From Pseudomonadota bacterium (GTDB lineage Bacteria > Pseudomonadota > Alphaproteobacteria > Rhizobiales > Xanthobacteraceae), in the NCBI GenBank assembly GCA_023451825.1, contig JAEXYA010000008.1, positions 1 through 64,000 on the forward strand: a DNA stretch of 64,000 nt, given 5' to 3'. The notes beneath the pieces are model-generated. The model was given only the letters and a program-made list of their open reading frames with translations. It searched no databases and had not been told where the DNA came from. The position numbers and the translations under genes are program-made. Below, piece by piece: positions 41,224 through 50,027 of the stretch; the stretch's first letter is position 1, and the number at the start of each line of letters is the position of its first letter.

Positions 41224-43380
41224 ATGACCAAGATCCCTGACTTCACCAACGTCGCTTTCGCGCCAATCTCACCGGCAGCGCCCACGGGCAGCGCCGAGCC
41301 GTGGCTGACGCCGGAAGGCATTCTGGTCAATCCGGCCTATAGCGAAGCGGACGTCAAAGGCATCGACTTCCTCAACACATATCCAGGTGCTGCGCCGTTC
41401 CTGCGCGGCCCCTACCCGACCATGTATGTCAACCAGCCATGGACGATCCGCCAATATGCGGGCTTCTCCACCGCGGAAGACTCCAACGCTTTCTATCGCC
41501 GCAATCTCGCCGCCGGCCAGAAGGGCCTGTCGGTGGCCTTCGATCTCGCCACCCATCGCGGCTATGATAGCGATCATCCGCGCGTGGCCGGCGACGTCGG
41601 CATGGCGGGTGTCGCGATCGACAGCATCTATGACATGCGCACGCTGTTTGCCGGCATCCCGCTCGACCAGATGAGCGTGTCGATGACAATGAACGGCGCG
41701 GTGCTGCCGATCCTTGCGCTTTATGTCGCTGCCGCCGAAGAGCAAGGCGTGCCGCCGGAGAAACTCACCGGAACGATTCAGAACGACATTCTGAAAGAGT
41801 TCATGGTGCGCAACACCTATATCTATCCACCCGCGCCCTCGATGCGGATCATTTCCGACATCTTCGCTTACACCTCGCAGCGGATGCCGAAATACAATTC
41901 GATCTCGATCTCCGGCTATCACATGCAGGAAGCCGGCGCGACGCAGGATCTCGAGCTGGCTTACACGCTGGCTGATGGTGTCGAATATCTGCGCGCCGGC
42001 ATGGCCGCCGGCATCGATGTCGATAAATTCGCGCCGCGTCTCTCGTTCTTCTGGGCGATCGGCATGAACTTCTTCATGGAAGTCGCCAAGATGCGCGCGG
42101 CACGCCTGCTCTGGGCGAAGCTGCTGACGCAGTTCAATCCGAAGGATCCGAAGTCACTGTCGCTGCGCACGCACTCGCAGACCTCGGGCTGGTCGCTCAC
42201 CGCGCAGGACGTGTTCAACAATGTGATGCGCACCACGGTCGAGGCGATGGCGGCGACGCAGGGCCACACCCAGTCGCTGCACACCAATGCGCTCGACGAG
42301 GCGCTGGCGCTGCCGACGGATTTTTCCGCCCGCATCGCGCGAAATACGCAGCTTTTCATCCAGCAGGAAACCGGCACCACCCGCATCATTGATCCGTGGG
42401 GCGGCTCCTATTATGTCGAGCGCCTCACCCATGATCTCGCGGTGAAGGCCTGGGGCCACATCCAGGAAGTCGAGGCACTCGGCGGCATGGCCAAGGCCAT
42501 CGAGGCCGGCGTGCCCAAGCTCCGCATCGAGGAAGCTTCCGCAAAAACCCAGGCGCGCATCGATGCCGGCCGTCAGGCCGTGATCGGCGTCAACAAATAC
42601 AAGCCCGAGAGCGAAACGCCCATCGACGTGCTGAAGGTGGACAATTCCAACGTCCGCCGTTTGCAGATCGACAAGCTCAAGCGCCTGCGCGGCGAGCGCA
42701 ACCAGGCCGATGTGGACGCCGCAATCAGCGCGCTGACGCGTAGCGCGCAGGACGGCGATGGCAACCTGCTCGCCCTGGCTATTGACGCTGCACGTGCAAA
42801 AGCCACCGTCGGCGAAATTTCGGACGCGATGGAAAAGGTCTTTGGTCGCCACCGCGCCGAAATAAAATCCATCACCGGCGTCTACAAGCGGGAAGCCTCC
42901 AGCATGAACGACAATGTCGCAAAGGTTCAGGCGCTGATCGACGCCTTCGAGGACGCCGAGGGCCGTCGCCCGCGCATTCTCGTCGCCAAGATCGGCCAGG
43001 ACGGCCATGACCGCGGCCAGAAGGTGATCGCCTCCGCCTTCGCCGATGTCGGCTTCGACGTCGATATCGGGCCCCTCTTCGCCACCGCCGACGAAGCCGC
43101 CCGTCAGGCCGTCGAGAATGACGTCCACATTCTCGGCCTTTCCTCCCTCGCTGCCGCGCATCTCACCGCGGTGCCTGAGCTGAAAGAGGCGCTGAAGAAG
43201 CAGGGCCGCGAGGACATCATGATCATTATCGGCGGAGTCGTGCCCCCGCAGGATTATGACGAATTGTACAAGGCCGGCGCGGAGGCCATCTTCCCGCCGG
43301 GCACCGTGATCTCTGAAGCAGCGGAAGAGCTGATCCACAAGCTGAATGCGAGGCTGGGACATAGCCAGGCGGCGGAGTAG
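41224..43380 (+). CDS. mutB: Methylmalonyl-CoA mutase large (catalytic) subunit
   Basis: A 718-residue adenosylcobalamin-dependent mutase. The barrel has YPTMYVNQPWTIRQYAGFSTAEDSNAFYRRNLAAGQKGLSVAFDLATHRGYDSDHPRVAGDVG and SISGYHMQEAGAT; the C-terminal B12 domain has the axial His595 in GQDGHDRG, plus GLSSLAAAHL and IIGGVVPPQDY. Interconverts (R)-methylmalonyl-CoA and succinyl-CoA for propionate, odd-chain lipid or branched amino-acid catabolism and for PHB-linked metabolism. MeaB, its chaperone, lies 1.5 kb downstream. Confidence 0.96.
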   Translation: MTKIPDFTNVAFAPISPAAPTGSAEPWLTPEGILVNPAYSEADVKGIDFLNTYPGAAPFLRGPYPTMYVNQPWTIRQYAGFSTAEDSNAFYRRNLAAGQKGLSVAFDLATHRGYDSDHPRVAGDVGMAGVAIDSIYDMRTLFAGIPLDQMSVSMTMNGAVLPILALYVAAAEEQGVPPEKLTGTIQNDILKEFMVRNTYIYPPAPSMRIISDIFAYTSQRMPKYNSISISGYHMQEAGATQDLELAYTLADGVEYLRAGMAAGIDVDKFAPRLSFFWAIGMNFFMEVAKMRAARLLWAKLLTQFNPKDPKSLSLRTHSQTSGWSLTAQDVFNNVMRTTVEAMAATQGHTQSLHTNALDEALALPTDFSARIARNTQLFIQQETGTTRIIDPWGGSYYVERLTHDLAVKAWGHIQEVEALGGMAKAIEAGVPKLRIEEASAKTQARIDAGRQAVIGVNKYKPESETPIDVLKVDNSNVRRLQIDKLKRLRGERNQADVDAAISALTRSAQDGDGNLLALAIDAARAKATVGEISDAMEKVFGRHRAEIKSITGVYKREASSMNDNVAKVQALIDAFEDAEGRRPRILVAKIGQDGHDRGQKVIASAFADVGFDVDIGPLFATADEAARQAVENDVHILGLSSLAAAHLTAVPELKEALKKQGREDIMIIIGGVVPPQDYDELYKAGAEAIFPPGTVISEAAEELIHKLNARLGHSQAAE

Positions 43381-43415
43381 CTGCTGCGTCACAGCATCTA
43401 TGATAGGATCGCGGA

Positions 43416-43733
43416 ATGACCGACGTGATCGACATCCCGCTGGAAACGATCCTCGCCAAACTGCGAGCGCTGGCGCCTGCCATCAAGGCAGAGGGCGTGA
43501 CGCGGCTCGCCGTGTTCGGCTCGCGCGTGCGTGGCGATGCACGGCCGGATAGTGATCTGGATATTCTTATGGAATATTCAACACGCGTGAGCGGGCAGCC
43601 GTCTTTCGACTTCTTCAAGGTCATGCACATGATCGAGGACGAAATCGGGGTGTGGCCACATATCATGACCGACAGCGAGCTGACGCCTCGTATCCGTGAA
43701 CGGATGGCCGACGATCTGATCGAGGTGTTTTGA
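43416..43733 (+). CDS. MNT-type nucleotidyltransferase antitoxin
   Basis: A 105-residue minimal nucleotidyltransferase: GVTRLAVFGSRVRGDARPDSDLDILME with the GSR motif (35-37) and catalytic D47/D49. MntA-type antitoxins inactivate HEPN toxins by AMPylation. It overlaps the HepT-like gene by TGATG (43731-43735), the standard antitoxin-toxin coupling, and follows mutB by 35 nt. Confidence 0.88.
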   Translation: MTDVIDIPLETILAKLRALAPAIKAEGVTRLAVFGSRVRGDARPDSDLDILMEYSTRVSGQPSFDFFKVMHMIEDEIGVWPHIMTDSELTPRIRERMADDLIEVF

Positions 43734-44068
43734 TGCCTCCCAGCACCGAAGATAGACTGGCGGACATTCTCGATTTCGTTGCCGAGATCGAAGATATTGT
43801 AAAGGATGTCGACTACGAGACCTTTTGCAAGGAGAGACGTGTTCGTCATCTCGTCGAGCGATATCTGGAGATGTGCTGCGAAGCAGCTCTCAAACTGCCG
43901 GATCAAATGAAGCAGGAAGCCACGGCGATCGATTGGCGCCAGATGAATGGCTTCGCAAATATCTTGCGGCACGCATATCACACAACCCGGGTTCAGTTGC
44001 TGTGGGATATTATCCACGATCACCTTCCTCCCCTGAAAGCCTTCGCTGAAAGCCGCATCGAAGAATGA
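43733..44068 (+). CDS. HepT-like HEPN toxin with altered RX4-6H motif
   Basis: A 111-residue DUF86/HepT-like HEPN protein: DRLADILDFVAEIEDIV, ERRVRHLVERYLEMCCEAAL, WRQMNGFANILRHAYHTTRVQLLWDIIHDHLPPL. The HEPN ribonuclease motif is usually RN-x3-HxY; here the Arg is Ala (A75-N-I-L-R-H80-A-Y82), while His80 and Tyr82, the site of AMPylation in homologues, remain. It may therefore lack RNase activity. I took ATG 43733 and not the TTG before it. It overlaps the DUF3298 gene by ATGA. Confidence 0.82.
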   Translation: MPPSTEDRLADILDFVAEIEDIVKDVDYETFCKERRVRHLVERYLEMCCEAALKLPDQMKQEATAIDWRQMNGFANILRHAYHTTRVQLLWDIIHDHLPPLKAFAESRIEE

Positions 44069-44859
44069 TCCGCTCCTTCTCTCCTCGCCTGTCTGCCGTC
44101 GTTTTGCTGGTTGCGGTGTTGAGTACCGCTGCCCTGGCCGCGGACCAAAAGCCCGACATCGCGCTCAAGGCCAAATACACTGACGTCACCGTCTCCTTCG
44201 ACGATGCGATCAAATCCGATGCGCCGCTGCTGAAATATCTGACTGCGGGCGGCCAGAGCTGGGCGTCGAAGACGCTCAAGGAGCTGGTCGAACAGCGCAA
44301 GGACATGACCGATGTGCCGGCGGATATCCGTAACCGGCCGTGGAGTGCGGAGCGGGGCTATACGCAGGAAGCCCTGATTGCCAACCGTTATGCTAGCGTC
44401 ATCCGCAGCGAGTTCAGCTATACCGGCGGCGCGCATCCCAATCATGGCAGCGATACGCTGCTCTGGGACAGGCAGGCCGGCAAGATGATCAGCATCCGTC
44501 CGTTCTTCACCGAACTCGCCGATGGCGGTCCGGCGATGACGGCGATCCGCAATGCCGTGGTCGCCGATCTCAAGATCGAGAAGAAGAAGCGCGACAACGA
44601 CAATCCCGACATGAGCCTCGTCGATGCGCTGGAGCCCAAGCTGCTCACGATCGGCGCCATCGCGCTCACGCCATCGACAGCCGCCGGGAAAAGCGCGGGC
44701 CTCACTTTCCTCTATCCGCCCTATGCGGTCGGCTCCTATGCCGAGGGCGACTACACGGCCTTCGTGCCATGGGAGACGCTGAAACCCTATCTCTCGGCCG
44801 AGGGCACGGCGATTTTCGGCGGCGCAAAGCCTCCCGAGAGCGGTGACAAGCCGCAGTGA
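44065..44859 (+). CDS. DUF3298/RsiV-like secreted protein
   Basis: A 264-residue protein with a signal peptide (SAVVLLVAVLSTAALAADQ) and a DUF4163/DUF3298 (RsiV-like) fold: YASVIRSEFSYTGGAHPNHGSDTLLWDRQAGKMISIRPFFTE, then SAGLTFLYPPYAVGSYAEGDYTAFVPWETLKPYLS. Periplasmic by prediction; the family includes lysozyme-sensing anti-sigma ectodomains, but no transmembrane helix or sigma-binding part is present here. Coupled to HepT (ATGA) upstream and to meaB (GTGA) downstream. Confidence 0.82.
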   Translation: MIRSFSPRLSAVVLLVAVLSTAALAADQKPDIALKAKYTDVTVSFDDAIKSDAPLLKYLTAGGQSWASKTLKELVEQRKDMTDVPADIRNRPWSAERGYTQEALIANRYASVIRSEFSYTGGAHPNHGSDTLLWDRQAGKMISIRPFFTELADGGPAMTAIRNAVVADLKIEKKKRDNDNPDMSLVDALEPKLLTIGAIALTPSTAAGKSAGLTFLYPPYAVGSYAEGDYTAFVPWETLKPYLSAEGTAIFGGAKPPESGDKPQ

Positions 44860-45845
44860 GCACCGCAAAGCCCATCGATATCGACGCTCTCGCCCGTGAC
44901 CTGCGCGCCGGATCACGCGCGGCCTTGGCGCGGGCCATCACGCTGGTGGAGAGCCGACGCGCTGACCATCAAGCCGCCGCGCGTGAGCTCGTGCAGCAGT
45001 TGCTGCCCGCCACCGGCGACGCGTTTCGTGTCGGCATCACCGGCTCGCCCGGCGTCGGCAAATCGACGACCATTGATGTGCTTGGCATGTATCTGATCGA
45101 GCAAGGCCACAAAGTCGCGGTGCTGGCCGTCGATCCGTCGTCGGCGCGCACGGGCGGTTCGATCCTCGGCGACAAGACGCGGATGAACGATCTGTCCGCG
45201 CATCCCGATGCGTTCATTCGTCCCTCGCCATCGTCCGGCACGCTCGGCGGTGTCGCAGCGAAAACGCGCGAGGCGATGCTGCTGTGCGAGGCGGCGGGCT
45301 TCGATGTGGTGCTGGTCGAGACCGTCGGCATCGGCCAATCGGAGACTGCGGTCTGCGACATGACCGACTTCTTCCTTGCCTTGATGCTGCCCGGCGGCGG
45401 CGACGAGTTGCAGGGCATCAAGAAGGGCCTGATCGAACTCGCAGACATGATCGCCATCAACAAAGCCGATGGCGACAACCTCAAGCGCGCCAACATCACT
45501 GCCGGCGATTATCGCGGTGCGCTGCATATCCTCGCGCCGCGCTCGGAGCATTGGCATCCGCCAGTCGTCACCTATTCGGCACTCGCCAAAACCGGAATTA
45601 CCGAGCTCTGGGAGAAAGTCGTCGCCCATCGCACGGCGATGAATGCGTCCGGCGATTTCGCCGCGCGACGACGCGAGCAGCAGGTGAAGTGGATGTGGAC
45701 CATGCTGGAGGATCGCCTGAAGGCACGCTTGCGCAGCGATCCCGTCATTCGCGGCAAGGTCAAGCAGGCCGAGCGCGATGTCGCCGATGGCAAGATGACG
45801 CCGGCCGTTGCGGCGGAGGCCATCGTGGATCTGCTGAAGGAGTGA
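44856..45845 (+). CDS. meaB: MeaB GTPase, methylmalonyl-CoA mutase chaperone
   Basis: A 329-residue G3E-family GTPase (MeaB/ArgK). Walker A GITGSPGVGKSTTID, then VAVLAVDPSSARTGGSILGDKTRM, the VETVGIGQSET switch and AINKADGDN (base recognition, NKxD). It gates delivery of adenosylcobalamin and protects MutB from inactivation. The start is a GTG overlapping the DUF3298 stop codon. The C-terminal dimerisation arm (residues about 270-329) is present. Confidence 0.95.
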   Translation: MSTAKPIDIDALARDLRAGSRAALARAITLVESRRADHQAAARELVQQLLPATGDAFRVGITGSPGVGKSTTIDVLGMYLIEQGHKVAVLAVDPSSARTGGSILGDKTRMNDLSAHPDAFIRPSPSSGTLGGVAAKTREAMLLCEAAGFDVVLVETVGIGQSETAVCDMTDFFLALMLPGGGDELQGIKKGLIELADMIAINKADGDNLKRANITAGDYRGALHILAPRSEHWHPPVVTYSALAKTGITELWEKVVAHRTAMNASGDFAARRREQQVKWMWTMLEDRLKARLRSDPVIRGKVKQAERDVADGKMTPAVAAEAIVDLLKE

Positions 45846-45849
45846 GGTG

Positions 45850-45953
45850 CGTAGGATGGGTAGAGCGAAGCGAAACCCATCACCACAGGCGCCGGTGCAT
45901 AGGGTGATGGGTTTCGCTTCGGCGCTCCGCGCCTCCGCTCTACCCATCCTACG
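45850..45953. repeat. Palindromic intergenic repeat, ATGGGT family (long form)
   Basis: CGTAGGATGGGTAGAGCGAA, GCGAAACCCATCACC, a middle with GGCGCCGGTGC, then GGTGATGGGTTTCGCTTC and GCTCTACCCATCCTACG. The single-hairpin version is at 15494-15530. It lies 5 nt behind the meaB stop. Confidence 0.92.
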
Positions 45954-45968
45954 ATCCGGAGTTCCCCG

Positions 45969-46610
45969 ATGAGTTCACCGCGTATCCTCATCACCGGCTT
46001 CGGCCCCTTTCCCGGTGCGCCGGTCAATCCGACCATGCCGCTGGTGCGGACATTGACGACGCTCCGGCGCGCGGCTTTCGCCGATGTAATCCGCATCCCG
46101 CATATCTTCGACGTCACTTACGCCGCCGTCGATCGCGAACTTCCCGAACTGATCGCACGTCATCGCCCTGATGCGCTGCTCTGTTTCGGTCTCGCGGCGC
46201 GCACGCCCTACATTCGGATCGAGACGCGGGCGCGCAATGCCGTCTCGATGCTGTGGCCCGATGCCGACGGCACGCCGGTGCGCCGCGGCTTCATCGTCCC
46301 CGGCGCGGATGCGCAGATGTTCGGGCCGCATACCACGCGACTGCTGCAGGCCGCCCGCCGCACCGGCGTTGATGTCCGCGCCTCCAGGGATGCCGGGCGC
46401 TATCTCTGCAATTATGTGTCGTGGCGCGCCATCGAGGCGTGCCGGACGCAAGGCGGCCCCAAGCTCGCCGCCTTTGTCCATGTGCCCCTCACGGCCAAGG
46501 ACACAGGCTCGCGTCGGATGCATGTGGACGCGCTTGCTGCGGCCGGCGAGGCCATCCTGCGCGAAACGATCCGCCTAACCCGCTCGGCCGCAATCGCACG
46601 CAAACCCTGA
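45969..46610 (+). CDS. pcp: Pyroglutamyl-peptidase I (pyrrolidone-carboxylate peptidase)
   Basis: A 213-residue C15 cysteine peptidase. N-terminal RILITGFGPFPGAPVNPT, catalytic Glu85 (YIRIETRARN), Cys147 (GRYLCNYVSW) and His171 (FVHVPL). Removes N-terminal pyroglutamate from peptides in the cytoplasm. It starts 16 nt after the repeat and is co-directional with the following MFS gene. Confidence 0.93.
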   Translation: MSSPRILITGFGPFPGAPVNPTMPLVRTLTTLRRAAFADVIRIPHIFDVTYAAVDRELPELIARHRPDALLCFGLAARTPYIRIETRARNAVSMLWPDADGTPVRRGFIVPGADAQMFGPHTTRLLQAARRTGVDVRASRDAGRYLCNYVSWRAIEACRTQGGPKLAAFVHVPLTAKDTGSRRMHVDALAAAGEAILRETIRLTRSAAIARKP

Positions 46611-46715
46611 ACCGCCATCCGGTATTTGGCCCAGCGCGAGGCAGCCATGCCGAAACCCGCCTTGTGCAGCGCAGCATCCACGCTCAAATGGCAGCCATCT
46701 TTCAGGAATGTTTTT

Positions 46716-47969
46716 GTGACTGACATCAATGCCGACGCGCCGGTGACATCGTCTCCCGCGCATCTCCCCATGCGCTTCGCTGAATTCGTCGCCATGATCG
46801 CCGCGATCATGGCGCTGAATCCGCTTGCCATGGACATCATGCTGCCGGCTCTGCCGCATCTCGGTGCGGCGTTCAAGATTGCTGACGGCAATCATCTGCA
46901 AGCGGTGCTGTCGGTGTTCCTGCTCGGTTTCGGCGCCGCGCAGTTCGCGATCGGTCCGCTGTCGGATCGCTTCGGTCGCCGACCGATCTTGCTGGCGGGC
47001 ATGGCGGTCTATTGCGTCGCCAGCGTGCTAGCCCTGTTTGCACCGTCCTTCGAAACGCTGCTGCTGGCCCGCCTGCTGCAGGGCACCGGCACCGCGGCAA
47101 CACGCGTCATCGCGGTGTCCATCGTGCGTGATTGCTATTCCGGCGGCCGCATGGCCGGCGTGATGTCGCTGGCGATGATGGTCTTCATCTCCGTGCCTGT
47201 TGTTGCGCCGTCCTTCGGCCAGGCCCTGATGCTGCTCACCGAGTGGCGCGGCATTTTTGTCGTGCTGGTGGTCTGTGGGCTGCTCGCCTTCGTCTGGAGC
47301 GCCTGGCGCTTGCCGGAGACGCTTCATAAGTCGAAGCGCCGCTCGCTGGCAGTTCGCGATGTGCTGTTCGCGTACAAGCAGACCATCACCCATCGCCAGA
47401 CCATCGGCTATGGCGTCGCCGCCGGCACGCTGCAGGGCGCGCTGTTCGCGTTCGTCTTCACATCGCAGCAGGTCTTCACCGAGATCTTCCATCTCGGTGC
47501 TTATTTCCCACTCGCTTTCGCGTCCATCGCGTTCGGGATCGCGATTGCCGGCTTCTTCAATGCCCGCGTCGTGCATCGCTTCGGCATGCGTGCGCTATCT
47601 CATGCCGCACTGGTCGGCTTTGCCGTCATCGGCGCCGTGATGCTGCTGGCAGCGATCGTGGGCTTTCTGCCGCTCGCGCTCTTCATCGCGCTGGCGATGC
47701 TGATGATGTTCGCCTTCGGCCTGATGTTCTCGAATTTCACGGCGCTGGCGATGGAGCCGCAAGGCCATATCGCCGGCACGGCTTCCTCGCTTTACGGCAC
47801 GCTGACCACGCTGCTTGGCATCGCCATCGGCGCGTTCATCGGCCAGCACTATGACGGCACCCTGTTGCCGTTCACGACCGGCCTGTTCTCCTGCACGCTC
47901 ATCGCATTGGCGGTGGTGCTGGTAGCAGAAAAAGGCCGTCTGTTCGCGTCTCACAAAATGGTGAGCTGA
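46716..47969 (+). CDS. Bcr/CflA-type MFS drug resistance transporter
   Basis: A 417-residue, 12-helix major facilitator. Motifs: LNPLAMDIMLPALPHLGAAF (motif D1), LSDRFGRRPILLAGM (motif A), RLLQGTGTAATRV (motif B) and the Bcr/CflA-type RGIFVVLV and ASSLYGTLTT segments. Proton-driven efflux of chloramphenicol-, bicyclomycin- or sulfonamide-like compounds. I chose GTG 46716 (AGGA upstream); ATG 46626 would add 30 residues of non-family sequence. Confidence 0.88.
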   Translation: MTDINADAPVTSSPAHLPMRFAEFVAMIAAIMALNPLAMDIMLPALPHLGAAFKIADGNHLQAVLSVFLLGFGAAQFAIGPLSDRFGRRPILLAGMAVYCVASVLALFAPSFETLLLARLLQGTGTAATRVIAVSIVRDCYSGGRMAGVMSLAMMVFISVPVVAPSFGQALMLLTEWRGIFVVLVVCGLLAFVWSAWRLPETLHKSKRRSLAVRDVLFAYKQTITHRQTIGYGVAAGTLQGALFAFVFTSQQVFTEIFHLGAYFPLAFASIAFGIAIAGFFNARVVHRFGMRALSHAALVGFAVIGAVMLLAAIVGFLPLALFIALAMLMMFAFGLMFSNFTALAMEPQGHIAGTASSLYGTLTTLLGIAIGAFIGQHYDGTLLPFTTGLFSCTLIALAVVLVAEKGRLFASHKMVS

Positions 47970-48106
47970 ACGCCCGCGCGCGGCCGACTGCAGCCGCGCA
48001 GACCTGCAATGCAAGTTGAAGTGCCGATCTGGAATGCCTGCGGTGCGCGGTGAGAACCCGGCGCCGCGACGAACGTTATTCAACCGATATTTCCCGGAGC
48101 GATCCG

Positions 48107-48370
48107 ATGCCTTATGCCCTGTTCTGCGACGACGCCAAATTGAGCAAGTCCTATCCGACCGAAGCCGATGTGTGGAAACTGGCGAGCGAGAGCGGCCTTG
48201 TCACCGATGTCGCAAGCAAAGGCGGCACGCCTACGCCGCGCCGCATTCTCGACAATGATTATGAAATCCGGCCATGTCAGGCGGAAGCCGGCGAATGCCC
48301 CGAGAAGAACGAGCGTGATGCCCAAGAGCAGAAGGATTTTCAGCTGCTGCTGAAGGGGCGCGTGGCGTAG
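48107..48370 (+). CDS. Conserved hypothetical protein (87 aa)
   Basis: Eighty-seven residues: MPYALFCDDAKLSKSYPTEADVWKLASESGLVTDVASKGGTPTPRRILDNDYEIRPC, then an acidic C-terminus. GGAG precedes the ATG at 48107. I remember similar proteins only as conserved hypotheticals in Bradyrhizobium relatives. No signal peptide or transmembrane segment is apparent. Confidence 0.65.
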   Translation: MPYALFCDDAKLSKSYPTEADVWKLASESGLVTDVASKGGTPTPRRILDNDYEIRPCQAEAGECPEKNERDAQEQKDFQLLLKGRVA

Positions 48371-48392
48371 GACGAAGATTGGCGTGGTCTCT

Positions 48393-48580
48393 TCTCCCTC
48401 CCCGGAGCGCAGCGACTGGGGAGGGTGGATTGAAGCGAGCGTTCAGCGAGCTTCAAGACGGGTGGGTCTCTCACCACCTGACGTCGTACCGTGAGGATAG
48501 ACCCCACCCGGCGATACGCGCCACCTACGACGGACGAATTCGTCCGTCGGCCCCCATTCGCTTCGCTCCGGGGAGGGAGA
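48393..48580. repeat. Long imperfect palindromic element with 22-bp perfect palindrome
   Basis: Outer arms TCTCCCTCCCCGGAGCG and CGCTCCGGGGAGGGAGA. Inside, GGGAGGGTGG and ACCCCACCC recur, and CGACGGACGAA-TTCGTCCGTCG (48528-48549) is a perfect 22-bp palindrome. It lies between convergent genes. Confidence 0.75.
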
Positions 48581-48598
48581 CCATCAGCAGCGGCGTGA

Positions 48599-49777
48599 TC
48601 ACGGCAGTTTCGCGGACACCATCTTGGCCAGTTCATTCACGCGCCGTGTCCCGTCGTCGTGCAATTCCTTGTCGCGATCACCGCCGCTGACGCGCACCTC
48701 GACAACCAGTCGCCCTTTGCGAATGACGACCGAGTTATTGAAGCTGATACTGGCTTCGTCACCGAGGCCGGGGACATCCTTGCTGCCATCGCCCGTATTG
48801 CGCGCGATCTTGTAGTACTTCTTCGACAGCTCTTCATTGGCGGCCATGTTCGACACGCTCATGGTGACGCTGTAGATGGCGAAGCGCTTCTGGCCGTTCA
48901 CCATATCGACGCGATTCGTCACATAATTGCAGCGGATCGGCTTTGGCAGCGCCTCGACGCGATCGACGCGGGATTCATGCGTGATCTTCCCCATGGTCTG
49001 GCGCGGCGGATCAATCTTTGAATCGCCGAACACGGCGCGGACATCCTCCGCCGATAGCAGCACACAGGCGCTCGGCCATTCATCCACCGCTGCAGCTGAC
49101 GACTTGCGTTCATCCTTGGGGATCTCGACATTGTTGTTCGCGGCGACAGGCGTTTGCGCCTCGACCATGCCGACGCCCGGCTGCCAGCGGCTGGCCGCCT
49201 GCGTGGCCAGCGCGACGAGATTGGGGTGGGTCTGCGGCGAATAGGTATCAAGATTGACCACATAGATCAGATCACCCTTGCGGACGCGCGCGGTGATCGT
49301 GAATTCCGATGTCTCCAGAAAGGCCTCGTCACCGACGCCGGCGAGCGGTTCGGTCTTGCGATTGAGTTTGGGATCCGCATTGACCTTGTCGCGCATCGAA
49401 CGGATCGACGCGAAAGTGGCGGCGGAGCCATTTCGACCGTCGACCTCGCCGCCCCAGGCGACGATGTTGACGGTGGCGAATTTGGTTTGCTCCGACTTCG
49501 ATGTCGGGCTGGGCAGCTTCACCGTATACATGCAGCTCTCGTTATATTGCGGCCCCTTCGAGAGCGGGCTCAAGGTCGCTCCCTTGCTCGCCACCGGCCG
49601 GCCGGGAAACAAAGCTTGCAGATCGGCTTCCGTCAGCAGCTTGCAGGCATCGGCGGAACTGACTTTCGCTTCGGTTCCCGATGAGCGGACGCCGTCAGAC
49701 TCCTGTGCTCGCGCGGGCAACGCGCTGACGCACATCAACAGACAAGCAACCGCAATCCCGGACTGTTTGGTCACCAT
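48599..49777 (-). CDS. Secreted protein with duplicated DUF3558-like domain
   Basis: A 392-residue exported protein: signal peptide (IAVACLLMCVSALPARA), then two halves that repeat one pattern. Half 1: ADACKLLTEADLQALFPG, ESCMYTV, LAGVGDEAFLETSEFTITARVRKGDLIYVVNL. Half 2: PSACVLLSAEDVRAVFGD, IRCNYV, VPGLGDEASISFNNSVVIRKGRLVVEVRV. Each half has two Cys, probably disulfide-bonded. The fold resembles DUF3558-like periplasmic domains; that family name is tentative. ATG 49777 has GGAG upstream. Function unknown. Confidence 0.75.
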   Translation of the reverse strand: MVTKQSGIAVACLLMCVSALPARAQESDGVRSSGTEAKVSSADACKLLTEADLQALFPGRPVASKGATLSPLSKGPQYNESCMYTVKLPSPTSKSEQTKFATVNIVAWGGEVDGRNGSAATFASIRSMRDKVNADPKLNRKTEPLAGVGDEAFLETSEFTITARVRKGDLIYVVNLDTYSPQTHPNLVALATQAASRWQPGVGMVEAQTPVAANNNVEIPKDERKSSAAAVDEWPSACVLLSAEDVRAVFGDSKIDPPRQTMGKITHESRVDRVEALPKPIRCNYVTNRVDMVNGQKRFAIYSVTMSVSNMAANEELSKKYYKIARNTGDGSKDVPGLGDEASISFNNSVVIRKGRLVVEVRVSGGDRDKELHDDGTRRVNELAKMVSAKLP

Positions 49778-50027
49778 AAGAAATCCGCTCCCATTTTTTC
49801 TGCTGGGCATGCCGCCTCAAAGCGAGGCTCACGCATGCGTTCGAAGGTGCCGTTGAATCGGCACATGGCGGCGAAAACTATTCAGGCGATGAAAGGACAA
49901 AATGAGGCAACGCGAGGCGTGAATGGGGCGGGAACCTTCATTAACCCTGCTCCGCAGCAAAACCACCGCCGCTACCGCGATCGCCTATGCTTGGCAGACG
50001 CCGTCATTCCCGCATCGGACATCTGCC

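Noticed and set aside
42154..43392. 412-codon minus-strand frame opposite mutB
   Set aside because: Antisense to a strongly recognised catalytic subunit; no family resemblance.
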